Notes: generated by a model from the letters alone, not told the origin. A stretch of DNA of 44,732 bases from Candidatus Amulumruptor caecigallinarius (GCA_023665605.1 JAMPDP010000008.1:1-44732); one strand, 5' to 3'; shown: positions 27,842 to 36,504, numbered from the stretch's first letter. Translations and numbers: made by a program.

Positions 27842-28750
27842 ATGAAGGTTGTTGCTGCTTTGGTGGCTGTTGCTGTCTGTGGTATGAGCGCGGTGTCGGT
27901 TGCTGCTGCGCTGCCGCAGGAGGTGCGTTGGGGCGATGAGGCTCGTGACATCGCTAAGATTGACTCTCTGCTGAGGGTGCTCCCTGATGCGGGCACCGCG
28001 GAGCCTGGGGCTCTGATGGTGAAGGTGGGTGAGAGCTTCATCGGCACTCCTTATGTGGCGGGCACGCTGGAGGGTTCGCCGGATGGTGACAGTGCTGCTG
28101 AGGGTGTAGCGGAGGCGTTGACCATCAACACTGGTGAGCTTGACTGCACTACTTTTGTGGAGCTTGCTGCTGCCGTTGTGGGGGCTTACCGTGAGGGGGC
28201 TGCTTCATGGACTGATGTGGCTGAACGACTGCGGGATATGCGTTATCGTGGCGGGAAGGTTGACGGCTATGCTTCGCGCCATCACTATGTGTCGGACTGG
28301 ATCACGGAGAACACGTATCGCGGCAGTGTCAAGGAGGTGACGCCTGAGGCTCCCAATTCGCGTCAGAAGGCTCTGAGTCTGGACTTTATGACTCGGCACC
28401 GTGACAAGTATCCGGTGCTTGCGGATTCGGCGACGTTTGAGCGGATGCGGTCGGTGGAGCGTGGTCTGCGTGGCATCAAGACGTACTTTATCCCCAAGGC
28501 GACGCTCGGGTCGAAGGATGCCATGGCGTTTATGCGCGATGGTGACATTGTGTTCATCACAACGTCAATAGGGGGTCTTGATGTGACGCATGCCGGCATC
28601 ATAGTGAAGGACTCGACCACGGGGGAGCCGCATATGCTGCATGCGTCGACTCGCGCGGGAAAGGTGATACTTGATCCTCAGCCGCTGCATTCGTACCTGG
28701 CTCGCAACAAGACGGCTACCGGCATCAGGCTTGTGCGTCTGGCCCGGTAG
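27842..28750 (+). CDS. DUF1460 family, secreted N-acetylmuramoyl-L-alanine amidase-like protein
   Basis: A 302-residue exported protein. The signal peptide MKVVAALVAVAVCGMSAVSVAAA is clear. The papain-like core shows GTPYVAGTLEG, the nucleophile cysteine in ELDCTTFVE, and a later histidine in LDVTHAGIIVKD and MLHASTRAGKVI. DUF1460 proteins resemble NlpC/P60-type cell-wall peptidases and have been linked to amidase activity on muropeptides; activity here is inferred. Start chosen at 27842 because of the -7 box and signal peptide. It converges with the GtrA-like gene 33 bases away. Confidence 0.88.
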   Translation: MKVVAALVAVAVCGMSAVSVAAALPQEVRWGDEARDIAKIDSLLRVLPDAGTAEPGALMVKVGESFIGTPYVAGTLEGSPDGDSAAEGVAEALTINTGELDCTTFVELAAAVVGAYREGAASWTDVAERLRDMRYRGGKVDGYASRHHYVSDWITENTYRGSVKEVTPEAPNSRQKALSLDFMTRHRDKYPVLADSATFERMRSVERGLRGIKTYFIPKATLGSKDAMAFMRDGDIVFITTSIGGLDVTHAGIIVKDSTTGEPHMLHASTRAGKVILDPQPLHSYLARNKTATGIRLVRLAR

Positions 28751-28783
28751 GAAATAGTGTGGATGAATGGGTGGATTGCTGCC

Positions 28784-29158
28784 TCAGAAATGGCGCATCA
28801 CTGCGCGGGTGATGAGGTAGTTGCTGATTGTGGCGAGCAGGATGGTGGGGACGGGGGCTACGGCTTCGGGGGTGCCTGCGGCGAGGAATAACCGCAGCAG
28901 TGTCATTGACACGGCGTAATTGATGACGTTGCAGAAGATGAAGCCGATGCCGTTGCGCACTGAGCGCTTGACCCTGAATGTGAAAGATGTGGTCATCACA
29001 TAGTTGACGCATACGCCCACGGCGAAGGCTACGGAGTAGCTCAGTGAGGGGTCGAAGCGTTGGAGCAGCAACAGATATGTGCCGTATAGCACCACAGTGG
29101 CGGTGGTGCCGGTGATGCCGAAACGGATTATTTCCTTTACTCGTGCCGGTAGTTGCAT
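28784..29158 (-). CDS. GtrA-like membrane protein
   Basis: A 124-residue protein with four hydrophobic helices and the GtrA-family opening (IIRFGITGTTATVVLYGTYL) and a basic loop (FTFRVKRSV). GtrA-like proteins assist transfer of lipid-linked sugars across the inner membrane. The frame is open to 29317, but the ATG at 29158 gives the standard size and follows a -7 box at 29195-29188. No glycosyltransferase is adjacent. Confidence 0.86.
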   Translation of the reverse strand: MQLPARVKEIIRFGITGTTATVVLYGTYLLLLQRFDPSLSYSVAFAVGVCVNYVMTTSFTFRVKRSVRNGIGFIFCNVINYAVSMTLLRLFLAAGTPEAVAPVPTILLATISNYLITRAVMRHF

Positions 29159-29187
29159 ATGTGTGGGAGAGTGATGAATGACCGGTG

Positions 29188-29195
29188 CAAAGTTA
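29188..29195 (-). promoter_or_regulatory. -7 box for the GtrA-like gene
   Basis: The minus strand reads TAACTTTG, an exact match, 29 bases upstream of the start at 29158. A run of eight T residues on the plus strand (about 29200-29207) lies just beyond. Confidence 0.5.
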
Positions 29196-29375
29196 CAGCT
29201 TTTTTTTGTGTGGATTTGCATCTCCGGGCTTATGCCACAAAACGCTTCTACGAAGCTCTCGCCTCTTGAATTGGCTAACCCCGGGCTTCGCTTCGGCCCT
29301 TTGGGCCTTCGCTTCACCCGGGGTTTCTGACAACCCCGCCTCCGGCGCTCAGGCTACCTTCCGGGCTTCGCTTCG

Positions 29376-29548
29376 AGGATGTTGTAGAACCTACTGATGG
29401 CGGATGTGATGTTGTAAATCGGCGTCCTCCAGACGCCCTTTGCTGTGCTGACTATGACCCCGGATGCCTTCGCTATCGCTGCGGCTTCCGGGGCTACGGG
29501 TAAATCAGCGTCCTGCGGACGCTCCTAATGGGGTTTTGCAACACCCTC
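29376..29548. repeat. Type 2 modular inverted-repeat element, copy G
   Basis: The left end is GATGTTGTAGAACCT and the right end GGGGTTTTGCAACACC. Its first hairpin is the variant GGCGTCCTCCAGACGCC, shared only with copy H. The CCCCGGATGCC hairpin and AGCGTCCTGCGGACGCT follow. Outside it, two similar segments (29313-29354 and 29554-29601) flank it in direct orientation. The 29159-29735 gap contains these, two promoters, and nothing else recognised. Confidence 0.85.
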
Positions 29549-29678
29549 TTCGATTCACGCGGGATTTCTGATAACCCCGCGCTTCCGGCGCTTAGTCGGC
29601 TGAGGCGGAATATATCGGTCGGGAAGGGTGAGGGGTGAAAATTTGTGAAAGGATGGGGGTGGATGGTTGAAAATCCGT

Positions 29679-29686
29679 TACATTTG
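29679..29686 (+). promoter_or_regulatory. -7 box for the DUF695 gene
   Basis: TACATTTG, an exact TAnnTTTG, 49 bases before the ATG at 29736. Confidence 0.5.
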
Positions 29687-29735
29687 CATAGGACTTAGTT
29701 TATAGCAGGTCTTATTTGATAACAGCATCATAGAT

Positions 29736-30173
29736 ATGTCGCAAGAGCAAGAGCAGTGGTGGACGGCGCCGACGGAGAGTGAGTCGGGGCGTCTGATAAT
29801 GGTGACTGGGCGCGTGGATGTGGACAGGTTCCGCGCCAATGTGCGTTACAGCATCCGCGTGGAGCTGTCGTGGGCGTATGATGGTGACGCCTCCGGTATG
29901 CCAGACAAGGAAACCTCAGAGTTGATGGAGCAGGTGCAGGAGCGGCTTCAGCGGGCGTTCCACAAGGATCCTGTGGCTGTCTTGACGGGCATCTATACCG
30001 GGGATGACCGGCGGGACTGGGTGTTTTACACCACGAGCACTCACATATTCGGGCGCAAGCTCAATGAGTCGCTTGCCGACTTGCCGTTGCTGCCGCTGGA
30101 GGTGTACACCGAGAATGACCCTGACTGGGCAGAGTATGCCGAAATGTCAGAGGCACGGATACGGCTCGATTGA
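29736..30173 (+). CDS. DUF695 domain protein
   Basis: A 145-residue cytoplasmic protein of unknown function. The whole length matches the DUF695 pattern: an N-terminal SGRLIMVTGRVDVD with predicted strands, YTGDDRRDWVFYTTST in the middle, and the characteristic C-terminal YTENDPDWAEYAEM. No catalytic motif is evident. It is a single gene, convergent with the DUF4421 gene, whose stop is only ten bases away. Related proteins are common as single copies in Bacteroidota. Confidence 0.83.
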   Translation: MSQEQEQWWTAPTESESGRLIMVTGRVDVDRFRANVRYSIRVELSWAYDGDASGMPDKETSELMEQVQERLQRAFHKDPVAVLTGIYTGDDRRDWVFYTTSTHIFGRKLNESLADLPLLPLEVYTENDPDWAEYAEMSEARIRLD

Positions 30174-30182
30174 GCACACTGC

Positions 30183-31406
30183 TCAGAAGCGCATACCGAC
30201 GGTTGCGCTCATGGAGAGGTTGTAGTTGAAGAAGATGAACTGAGAAGTGTAGAACAGTGCGCCGCGGAACTTGACGGCTCCGGCGATGAAGAGCGCGCGG
30301 TGATTGTAGACGGCGCCGAGGTCAACACGCAGGCCGTTGGCGAGCATATTGCGCTGAGAGCCGTAGGAGTCGGAGTAGGAGTGCCGATAGCCCATGGACA
30401 GGAGCGAGGTGACGTTGAGGGTCCAGCGGGCAGGGTGTATGACCCAGTTGTGCGCATAACCGCCCATGAGCTGATAGTCAGAGTAATGGAAGCGGTAGTC
30501 ATCGAACAGCAGAGCGTCGTCAGTGTGTGGCACCTCGTTGCCGAGCGTTGAGAAGTTGAGGCGGAGGTTCTTTGTGTCGTAGGTGAATCCGGCGAGCCAG
30601 CTGCCGGCACTTCGGAGCTGATACTTGGAGTAGCAGTATGCTGCTGCGTGCGAGTAGCGGCGGTGGTTGAAGAAGTAGAAGGCGTCGAGATAGAAGGAGT
30701 CAAAGGAGGCATCGTTGAAGGGGATGTCCTCGCTTTGGTCGCCGAAGTGGGTGATGGTCATGTCGCCGGAGCATGATTGCCAGAGGAGGTTTACGGCGAA
30801 GCGTGAGCAAGTGAAGTCGAAGTTCCAGATGGAGCGGTGAGTGGGAACGCCGAGGAGCTCGTTGATGTTGAAGAAGTAAGAGAGCGACACGGCCATGAAG
30901 TTGAGGGCGAGGCCGGCATCGGCATACAGGTGGGTGTGGAGCCACACCTTGTTGTCGGGGAACTGCATGGTGAGGGCCTCCATCCAGTTGTTAGACTTGC
31001 CCTGGAGCTTCCAGTTTTTGCCGGTGGAGACCACATATTCGGGGTCGTAGGAGTTGAATGTGCGGTCTCCCCAGTTGTAGACCTTCAGCAGGAAGCGTGG
31101 GAACTTGGGATAAGCCACCGAGGGGTCGTTGATATGGAAACCGTTGTCGAGCAGCTGCTTGATCCAGTATGTAGAACTCTGCGGCTTGGGGGGGAGGGAG
31201 TCCGGGGGGATGTCAGCGGCTGGCGGTTCAATGGCCGTGAGTGAGTCAGCAGGGGAGGAGAGTGCCGGCGGAAAATCACCTGCGGGGGTGGAGCGAGTTT
31301 GGGAAAATTCACCTTCTGATGTCAGCTCAGCCGCAGCGCACCATGGCGCCATCAGGACACTGAGGGCGCAAAGCAGGTGAACGGTAACGAGACGGAAGAG
31401 TGACAT
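30183..31406 (-). CDS. DUF4421 family outer-membrane protein
   Basis: A 407-residue exported protein. The signal peptide MSLFRLVTVHLLCALSVLMAPWCAAA leads to a low-complexity Ser/Pro region (to about residue 75) and then a beta-rich domain with many alternating aromatic strands ending in ...SMSATVGMRF, the usual C-terminal phenylalanine of a barrel. Motifs such as DRTFNSYDPEYVVSTGKNWK are typical of DUF4421. Function unknown. The frame is open to 31508, but the signal peptide sets the start at 31406. It follows the YgjP-like gene by 35 bases and is probably the last gene of an operon starting at 33422. Confidence 0.85.
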   Translation of the reverse strand: MSLFRLVTVHLLCALSVLMAPWCAAAELTSEGEFSQTRSTPAGDFPPALSSPADSLTAIEPPAADIPPDSLPPKPQSSTYWIKQLLDNGFHINDPSVAYPKFPRFLLKVYNWGDRTFNSYDPEYVVSTGKNWKLQGKSNNWMEALTMQFPDNKVWLHTHLYADAGLALNFMAVSLSYFFNINELLGVPTHRSIWNFDFTCSRFAVNLLWQSCSGDMTITHFGDQSEDIPFNDASFDSFYLDAFYFFNHRRYSHAAAYCYSKYQLRSAGSWLAGFTYDTKNLRLNFSTLGNEVPHTDDALLFDDYRFHYSDYQLMGGYAHNWVIHPARWTLNVTSLLSMGYRHSYSDSYGSQRNMLANGLRVDLGAVYNHRALFIAGAVKFRGALFYTSQFIFFNYNLSMSATVGMRF

Positions 31407-31441
31407 GAGGGTGAAACGTGGTGTGCTGAGATGTGTGGCTA

Positions 31442-32179
31442 TTATGTAACAATCGGCCAGCGATAATTGTGCAACCGGGCGACCAATTCCTTTTCGCGGC
31501 CGCCGCAATAGCTGTCGAGCAGGGCGTGAAACTGCGGCGAGTGATCATGGTGTGTGAGGTGAGCCAGCTCGTGAAGAATCACGTAGTCCATCAGCTCGGA
31601 GGAGAGAAAGAGGAGCATGCGGCTGAGTGTGATGACCCCCAAGGTGGAGCATGTGCCGAGCACCCGCTTGCCGGAGCCGAGCTTCCACTTGCGGGGGCAC
31701 AGGCGGCGGCTTGCCGCGAGGCGGGCGGCGTGGTTTATGAGCAGGTGGCCACAGAGGTTGCCCGCGGCCTTTTCGATGACCTTGGAGAAGCGGGCCGTGT
31801 CAGAAATATCGGTGGAGGGGTGGTGGAGGATGCTGATTGTGCGGTCATCATCGGCGCGAAAGGCAGCAATCTGTCCCGGGGGAATCTTAGGATCCGAGTC
31901 GAAGGAGAGGGTGATGAGGGGGAGGGTGATTACGGTGCCGTCAGCAATGGCCGGCGTCTCGGGTCGCCTCGCCATCAGAGCCTCAACGTTATCATCAAGG
32001 AAGCGGAGGAGCGAGTCATAGAGGCAAGCCTGAGGCACCACCACCTTCAGGACCCCGGCGCGCCAACGTGCCGTCATGCGGCGCGAGGAGGCGTTGACCT
32101 GCACGTTGACCCTTCCGAGGCGTGGATGAGTCATTGAGCCCCCATGGAGAATGTGCAACGCAGAGCCGGAATCAGTCAT
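31442..32179 (-). CDS. YgjP-like M48 family metalloprotease domain protein
   Basis: A 245-residue probable zinc metallopeptidase. The HELAH motif (about residues 203-207) with a following HDHSPQFH matches the YgjP/DUF45 family (normally 'HELAHL...NHS..FW'). The preceding segment KWKLGSG...GTCSTLGVITLSRMLL corresponds to 'WGSCS..G.I..N..L', with some drift. The substrate is unknown. Frames open upstream use TTG (32191) or GTG (32182); I chose the ATG at 32179, eight bases after the nadK stop. Confidence 0.83.
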   Translation of the reverse strand: MTDSGSALHILHGGSMTHPRLGRVNVQVNASSRRMTARWRAGVLKVVVPQACLYDSLLRFLDDNVEALMARRPETPAIADGTVITLPLITLSFDSDPKIPPGQIAAFRADDDRTISILHHPSTDISDTARFSKVIEKAAGNLCGHLLINHAARLAASRRLCPRKWKLGSGKRVLGTCSTLGVITLSRMLLFLSSELMDYVILHELAHLTHHDHSPQFHALLDSYCGGREKELVARLHNYRWPIVT

Positions 32180-32187
32180 CACGGGGG

Positions 32188-33051
32188 TCAAGCTCCCCAG
32201 TGGAGCTTGCTGCGGAGGGTGTCGACAAATGAGTAGTTCGGGTCGATGTGGACCACGCGAGTGACAAAGGGGGCACGGTGTATGGTGACGGCGCTCCCCA
32301 CGGGCATGATGGTGCTGTGGCCGTCGAGGGCAAGGAGGAACGAGTCGGCGCGTGTGTCGGTGACGGTGGCGATAGTGCTACGGTCATCAAGCACCACGGG
32401 GCGCATCGACAGCGAGTGTGGCGCAATGGGGGCAATGACGAGTGCCGGGGTGGATGGCTGGAGGATTGGTCCGCCGACGCTCAGATTGTAGCCTGATGAG
32501 CCGGTGGGAGTGGAGATAATCAACCCGTCGGCGCGATACTCGGCGAGCTCCAGACCGTTGACGGCGGTGGTGATGCGGAGCATCGAGGAGGTGTCCTTTT
32601 TGAGGATGGCGACTTCGTTGAGTGCGTATGGCCAGGTGATGTGGCAAGCACCGGTGCGCACGCAGAGCATCGAGCGATCCTCGATGGCATAACGTCCTGC
32701 CACGATGGCCGGCACGTGGGCTATCGACTCGCTGATGGAGCAAGCCGCGAGGTATCCGAGGTGGCCGGTGTTGACACCTAATATAGGAGTCTGGAGCTCC
32801 CCCACCCATCGGGCGGTGTTGAGGAACGTGCCGTCGCCGCCGATGCTTATCACCAACTCCGTGTCAGGGGCCATGCGCCCGTCGGCGCGGAGGCATGGCA
32901 CGTGTAGGCGGCCGAGTTCGCCGGTGAGGTAGTCATGGAGCTTGGCATGGATGGTGAGCTCCGCGCCGTGGGCATGAAGCGCGGATAGCAGACGTGTGAT
33001 GAGTTCCAGATATGGCTGCTGGCGGCGGTTGCCGTAGATGGCGATTTTCAT
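32188..33051 (-). CDS. nadK: NAD kinase
   Basis: A 287-residue cytoplasmic enzyme that phosphorylates NAD to NADP with ATP. The GGDGT motif is at residues 71-75 (ISIGGDGTFLNTA), followed by GVNTGHLGYLA and the substrate-binding YRADGLIISTPTGSSGYNLS. Its start overlaps the stop of the upstream ACT-like gene by four bases. The order ACT protein-nadK, divergent from pdxJ, resembles other Bacteroidales, where a CBS/ACT protein precedes nadK (from memory). Confidence 0.95.
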   Translation of the reverse strand: MKIAIYGNRRQQPYLELITRLLSALHAHGAELTIHAKLHDYLTGELGRLHVPCLRADGRMAPDTELVISIGGDGTFLNTARWVGELQTPILGVNTGHLGYLAACSISESIAHVPAIVAGRYAIEDRSMLCVRTGACHITWPYALNEVAILKKDTSSMLRITTAVNGLELAEYRADGLIISTPTGSSGYNLSVGGPILQPSTPALVIAPIAPHSLSMRPVVLDDRSTIATVTDTRADSFLLALDGHSTIMPVGSAVTIHRAPFVTRVVHIDPNYSFVDTLRSKLHWGA

Positions 33052-33422
33052 AGCTCCGAACCAAGTGAGAGATAATGTGCGGCTTCGAGAGCTCGTCGGC
33101 GGGCTTCGTCAGAGTCGTCGTGGCCTGACGCTGCGGTGGAGTCCACCACCTCGTAGCCGTATCGCTCCAGCGAGCGTGCCACGGCGGCGGGCTCGCGGTG
33201 GGTGACGCGCAGGTGTACCAGCGTGAGGCCTCCGGGAGCACTCCCGGCAGTGACGTTGAGGTTCAACAAATGGGCATCGCAGTCCTCCACGGCGTGGGCT
33301 ATCCGCGATGCGGAATAGTCAGCGGCGGGGCACACCAGAGTGAGTTCGGAGGCCTCGGGGCTGAATGGCATCAGCCACTCAAGGCTCACCTTGGGGGTAA
33401 TGTCGGCGGGTGGATTGCCCAT
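33048..33422 (-). CDS. ACT-like domain protein, shortened CBS-ACT relative
   Basis: A 124-residue protein. The core (about residues 25-92) has an ACT-like strand-helix-strand pattern: ELTLVCPAADYSASRIAHAV, then LLNLNVTAGSAPGGLTLVHL, then PAAVARSLERYGYEVVDS. In related Bacteroidales the gene at this place encodes an AcuB-like protein with two CBS domains before the ACT part; here no CBS domain is visible, so it looks like a C-terminal remnant or a reduced version. The overlap with nadK suggests it is still translated. The frame is open to 33521, but the ATG at 33422 fits best. Confidence 0.62.
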   Translation of the reverse strand: MGNPPADITPKVSLEWLMPFSPEASELTLVCPAADYSASRIAHAVEDCDAHLLNLNVTAGSAPGGLTLVHLRVTHREPAAVARSLERYGYEVVDSTAASGHDDSDEARRRALEAAHYLSLGSEL

Positions 33423-33472
33423 TATTTCAGTGTTTGTGGTCAAAACAGGCAGTGAATACGATAAACTTTGCG

Positions 33473-33480
33473 TAATTTTG
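33473..33480 (+). promoter_or_regulatory. -7 box for pdxJ
   Basis: TAATTTTG, an exact TAnnTTTG on the plus strand, 129 bases upstream of pdxJ. It lies nearer the divergent gene than its own, so the leaders of the two divergent transcripts would overlap. Confidence 0.45.
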
Positions 33481-33551
33481 TGACGCGCAAACTCTCCGCG
33501 CCCTCTCCTCCCGCGCCTCAACCGGCACAGCAGCCGAAATCAGCGGGAGAG

Positions 33552-33559
33552 CAAAATTA
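33552..33559 (-). promoter_or_regulatory. -7 box for the ACT-nadK operon
   Basis: The minus strand reads TAATTTTG, an exact TAnnTTTG, 129 bases upstream of the start at 33422. It faces the plus-strand -7 box at 33473-33480. Confidence 0.45.
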
Positions 33560-33609
33560 GCAATTTTTTCGCTAACCACCCTCCAACAACATCTCCATCC
33601 ACCACCGCG

Positions 33610-34323
33610 ATGACCAATCTCAGCGTAAATGTCAATAAAGTGGCCACCCTGCGCAACGCCCGCGGGGAGAACAATCCCGATGTCGAGGCGTTCGCCCTGG
33701 AGTGTGAGCGTCTGGGGGCCAACGGCATCACCGTGCATCCTCGACCCGACGAGCGCCACATCCGTCGTGACGACGTGCTGCGGCTGCGGGCTGTGCTGCG
33801 CACCGAGTTCAACATCGAGGGTTATCCATCGCCGGAGTTCATGCAGCTTGTGCTTGGCGTAAAGCCGGCGCAGGTGACCCTTGTGCCCGACCCTCCGGAA
33901 GCCCTGACCTCCTCCGCCGGCTGGGATGTGGGCACCAACATGGAGTTTTTGACTTCGGTGATAGACTCACTGCGCGAAGCCGGCATCCGAAGCTCCATCT
34001 TCGTGGGCACCGACACAGACAATATCCGCCTTGCCGCCAAGGCCGGCGCTGACCGCGTGGAGCTGTACACCAAGCCCTATGCCGATGCCTATGCCGCTGA
34101 TGCTCAAGCCGCCATCCGCCCGTTCATAGATGCGGCCAACGCCGCACACTCAGTGGGGCTTGGCATCAATGCCGGGCATGACCTGAGCCTTGATAACCTT
34201 GCTTACTTCAGTTCCCGGATGCCATATCTTGACGAGGTGTCGATAGGGCACGCCCTCATCAGCGACGCTCTATATCTTGGCATCGCCGAGACTATACGCC
34301 GCTACAAGCAGTGTCTCTGCTAA
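33610..34323 (+). CDS. pdxJ: Pyridoxine 5'-phosphate synthase
   Basis: A 237-residue TIM-barrel enzyme that joins 1-deoxyxylulose 5-phosphate and 3-amino-2-oxopropyl phosphate to form vitamin B6 phosphate. The start [41 protein letters not shown] and the terminal [13 protein letters not shown] and [15 protein letters not shown] are all family motifs. It is first in the row pdxJ-exbB-exbD-tonB. No other B6 gene is in the window. Confidence 0.96.
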   Translation: MTNLSVNVNKVATLRNARGENNPDVEAFALECERLGANGITVHPRPDERHIRRDDVLRLRAVLRTEFNIEGYPSPEFMQLVLGVKPAQVTLVPDPPEALTSSAGWDVGTNMEFLTSVIDSLREAGIRSSIFVGTDTDNIRLAAKAGADRVELYTKPYADAYAADAQAAIRPFIDAANAAHSVGLGINAGHDLSLDNLAYFSSRMPYLDEVSIGHALISDALYLGIAETIRRYKQCLC

Positions 34324-34407
34324 GCGAGCCGTCACAAACACTCTGTTTATCCACACATCACCCACATACTCCTACCATCACCCCACCATCCCCCCACCAT
34401 CACACTT

Positions 34408-35103
34408 ATGCTTACCACCCTCATTGCCGCTCAGGCATCCCCCTCGCTCGCACCCGCCCAAGCTGCCGCGACAGCCACCGTCAAGTCGCTCTCCGTGTGG
34501 GAGCTGTGTGTGCAGGGCGGCTGGCTGATGATACCTCTGGCCCTGCTCTCGATAGTGTCCATCTACGTGCTGATAGAGCGCGCCATAGTGATACACCGCG
34601 CCTCGCGCATCGACGAGACCTTCATGAAGCGCATCCGCGACTATATCCATGAGGGGGAGCTTGAGAGCGCGCGCAATCTGTGCCGCTCCACCGATACCCC
34701 CTATGCGCGGCTCATCGACAAGGGCATCACCCGCATCGGTCGCCCGATGAATGATGTGATGATGGCTATCGAAAACACCGGCAACATTGAGGTGGCGCGC
34801 CTGGGCAAAGGCCTCACATGGCTTGCCACCACTGCTGCCGGAGCGCCGATGCTCGGCTTTCTGGGCACGGTAATAGGCATGGTGGAGGCATTCTACAACC
34901 TTGCGTCCGCCGGGAGCGCGGCTAACATCGACGTGCTTGCCGGAGGCATCTATGAGGCTCTGGTGACCACCGTGGCCGGTCTGATAGTGGGTGTCATAGC
35001 CCTGTTTGCCTACAACTGGCTTACCTCGCGCATCAACCGCGTGGTGATAGGCCTGGAGAGCGCCACGATGGAGTTCATGGATCTGCTCAACGAGCCGGCC
35101 TGA
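34408..35103 (+). CDS. exbB: MotA/TolQ/ExbB proton channel protein
   Basis: A 231-residue inner-membrane protein with three hydrophobic helices: about residues 30-50 (WLMIPLALLSIVSIYVLIER), about 130-165 (GLTWLATTAAGAPMLGFLGTVIGMVEAF, the conserved channel helix) and about 180-205. It couples proton flow to the TonB or Tol energy transducer. A hydrophilic tail follows. It is followed by exbD and tonB, so the ExbB assignment is favoured over TolQ or MotA. Confidence 0.92.
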   Translation: MLTTLIAAQASPSLAPAQAAATATVKSLSVWELCVQGGWLMIPLALLSIVSIYVLIERAIVIHRASRIDETFMKRIRDYIHEGELESARNLCRSTDTPYARLIDKGITRIGRPMNDVMMAIENTGNIEVARLGKGLTWLATTAAGAPMLGFLGTVIGMVEAFYNLASAGSAANIDVLAGGIYEALVTTVAGLIVGVIALFAYNWLTSRINRVVIGLESATMEFMDLLNEPA

Positions 35104-35161
35104 AAGGGTTTGCCTCAACAATCTGCCACTTGGATAACCACCTCAGACACAACGCGCTACA

Positions 35162-35626
35162 ATGGCACTGAAACGACAATACCAGGTGTCGGCAGCCTTC
35201 TCGATGGCGTCGATGACCGATGTCATCTTCCTGCTGCTGATATTCTTCATGGTGACGAGCACCTTTGTCATCCCCATGGCCATGGAGGTTAACCTCCCCG
35301 AGAGTTCGTCGGATGCCCCGGTGAAGCCTTCGGCCCGCATCTTCGTGACCACCGATGGAGGTGTCTATGCCACCTTCGAGGGTGAGGAGCCGCGGCTCAC
35401 AGCCCCCGAGGAGCTCATCACATTCCTGAAACTTGCTCAGGAGCAGGCTCCTGAAAGCTACGTTGCCGTGTATGCCGACGAGGCCGTGACCTATGGCCGG
35501 CTCATCGAAGTGCTGGATGCCGGGGCCGCCAACGGTATCAAGATGGTGCTTGCCACCAAGGCTGCGCCTGAGAGCGTCCGCCCCGATAATAACCCCGAAA
35601 AACCCGCGCCCGCTCCCAATGACTGA
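35162..35626 (+). CDS. exbD: Biopolymer transport protein ExbD/TolR
   Basis: A 154-residue protein with one N-terminal transmembrane helix containing the essential acidic residue (SMTDVIFLLLIFFMVTSTFV, Asp at about residue 20), then a periplasmic domain (VNLPESS...AVTYGRLIEVLDAGAANGI). It works with ExbB in the proton-driven motor. The gene lies 58 bases after exbB and overlaps the tonB-like start by eight bases. Confidence 0.94.
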   Translation: MALKRQYQVSAAFSMASMTDVIFLLLIFFMVTSTFVIPMAMEVNLPESSSDAPVKPSARIFVTTDGGVYATFEGEEPRLTAPEELITFLKLAQEQAPESYVAVYADEAVTYGRLIEVLDAGAANGIKMVLATKAAPESVRPDNNPEKPAPAPND

Positions 35627-36428
35627 CAGCGGTCTCTCCACCACGCGCTCACGCCTGTGGGGCATCGTCGGCACGGTGCTCTTCCACGCTGTGCTCTTAG
35701 GGCTGCTGGCTCTGATGGTGCTTGACTACAATACGCGCCGTGAGGAGATGCTCAACGAGCTCCTCGCCGAGGCGGAGCTTGAAGAAGATGAGGATGATGA
35801 GACCCTGCTCAAGCCCGGGGAGTACGTCGAGGTGGGGGATGACTTCTATGAGCCGGCATCCGCGCCCGAGGAGACTGCTCCACCCTCCGCGGCTGCGAAA
35901 GCCTCTGCCGGGAGCGACAATGTGTTGACCACCACGGTCTCCTCCACCATAAAGGCACCGGCACGCCGCGACTCCGTGAAGGCCGAGGCACGCCGCCGTG
36001 CATCTGAACGAAAAGCCGAACAGGAGCGTGCCGCCCAGGCCAAGGCGATAGATGAACGCGTGCAGTTTGGCACCGCCGCTACGGGTACACCCTCCGACCG
36101 GAAGCCCGGCAGCGTTGACGGCAACGTCAGCGGCACGGGTGGCGCCTTAGCGGGACAGCCCGGCGCTAACGTGAAGGGGCGCACTCTGGCCAAGTGGACC
36201 TCCCCCTCGGCCACCGCCTCCGGGACCATCACCGTGGCAGTGCGCGTGGACCGCAAGGGGCGTGTCACCTCAGCAACCTACCGCAGCGGCACGGGCACCG
36301 TGGCCTCCAGCTCGGCTGCCCGCAACAGCTGTGTCCAGGCGGCACTCCGCTCAAGTTTCTCCGTGGCTGACGATGCTCCCGCCGAGCAAACCGGCCAAAT
36401 CACCTACCGCTTCCACGCGCCCAAGTGA
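35619..36428 (+). CDS. tonB: TonB-like energy transducer
   Basis: A 269-residue protein. One N-terminal membrane helix (LWGIVGTVLFHAVLLGLLALMVL, about residues 12-34, with the helix histidine), an acidic stretch, an Ala/Arg/Glu-rich helical spacer (about 115-145), a Gly-rich linker, and a short C-terminal beta domain (GTITVAVRVDRKGRVTSATY...GQITYRFHAPK). It transmits energy from ExbBD to outer-membrane transporters. The last 24 bases (36405-36428) recur at 38708-38731 with one mismatch, on the far side of the AT-rich BspA-like gene. Confidence 0.86.
   Translation: MTDSGLSTTRSRLWGIVGTVLFHAVLLGLLALMVLDYNTRREEMLNELLAEAELEEDEDDETLLKPGEYVEVGDDFYEPASAPEETAPPSAAAKASAGSDNVLTTTVSSTIKAPARRDSVKAEARRRASERKAEQERAAQAKAIDERVQFGTAATGTPSDRKPGSVDGNVSGTGGALAGQPGANVKGRTLAKWTSPSATASGTITVAVRVDRKGRVTSATYRSGTGTVASSSAARNSCVQAALRSSFSVADDAPAEQTGQITYRFHAPK
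36405..36428 (+). repeat. Direct repeat, left copy (tonB 3' end)
   Basis: A 24-base sequence at the very 3' end of tonB, starting TACCGCTTCCACGCGC and ending in its TGA. It matches 38708-38731 at 23 of 24 positions. The two copies bracket the AT-rich region with the BspA-like gene. Confidence 0.8.
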
Positions 36429-36504
36429 CTATTATGCGACTTGCAGATAGATAATGTAAGACATACATATTACAAATATAGCATAGATACCTCAATTTTT
36501 TTCG

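Noticed and set aside
34347-34355. A perfect DnaA box (TTATCCACA) between pdxJ and exbB
   Set aside because: A single 9-base match is not rare over both strands of 44.7 kb, no cluster or AT-rich unwinding region surrounds it, and the composition switch is elsewhere.
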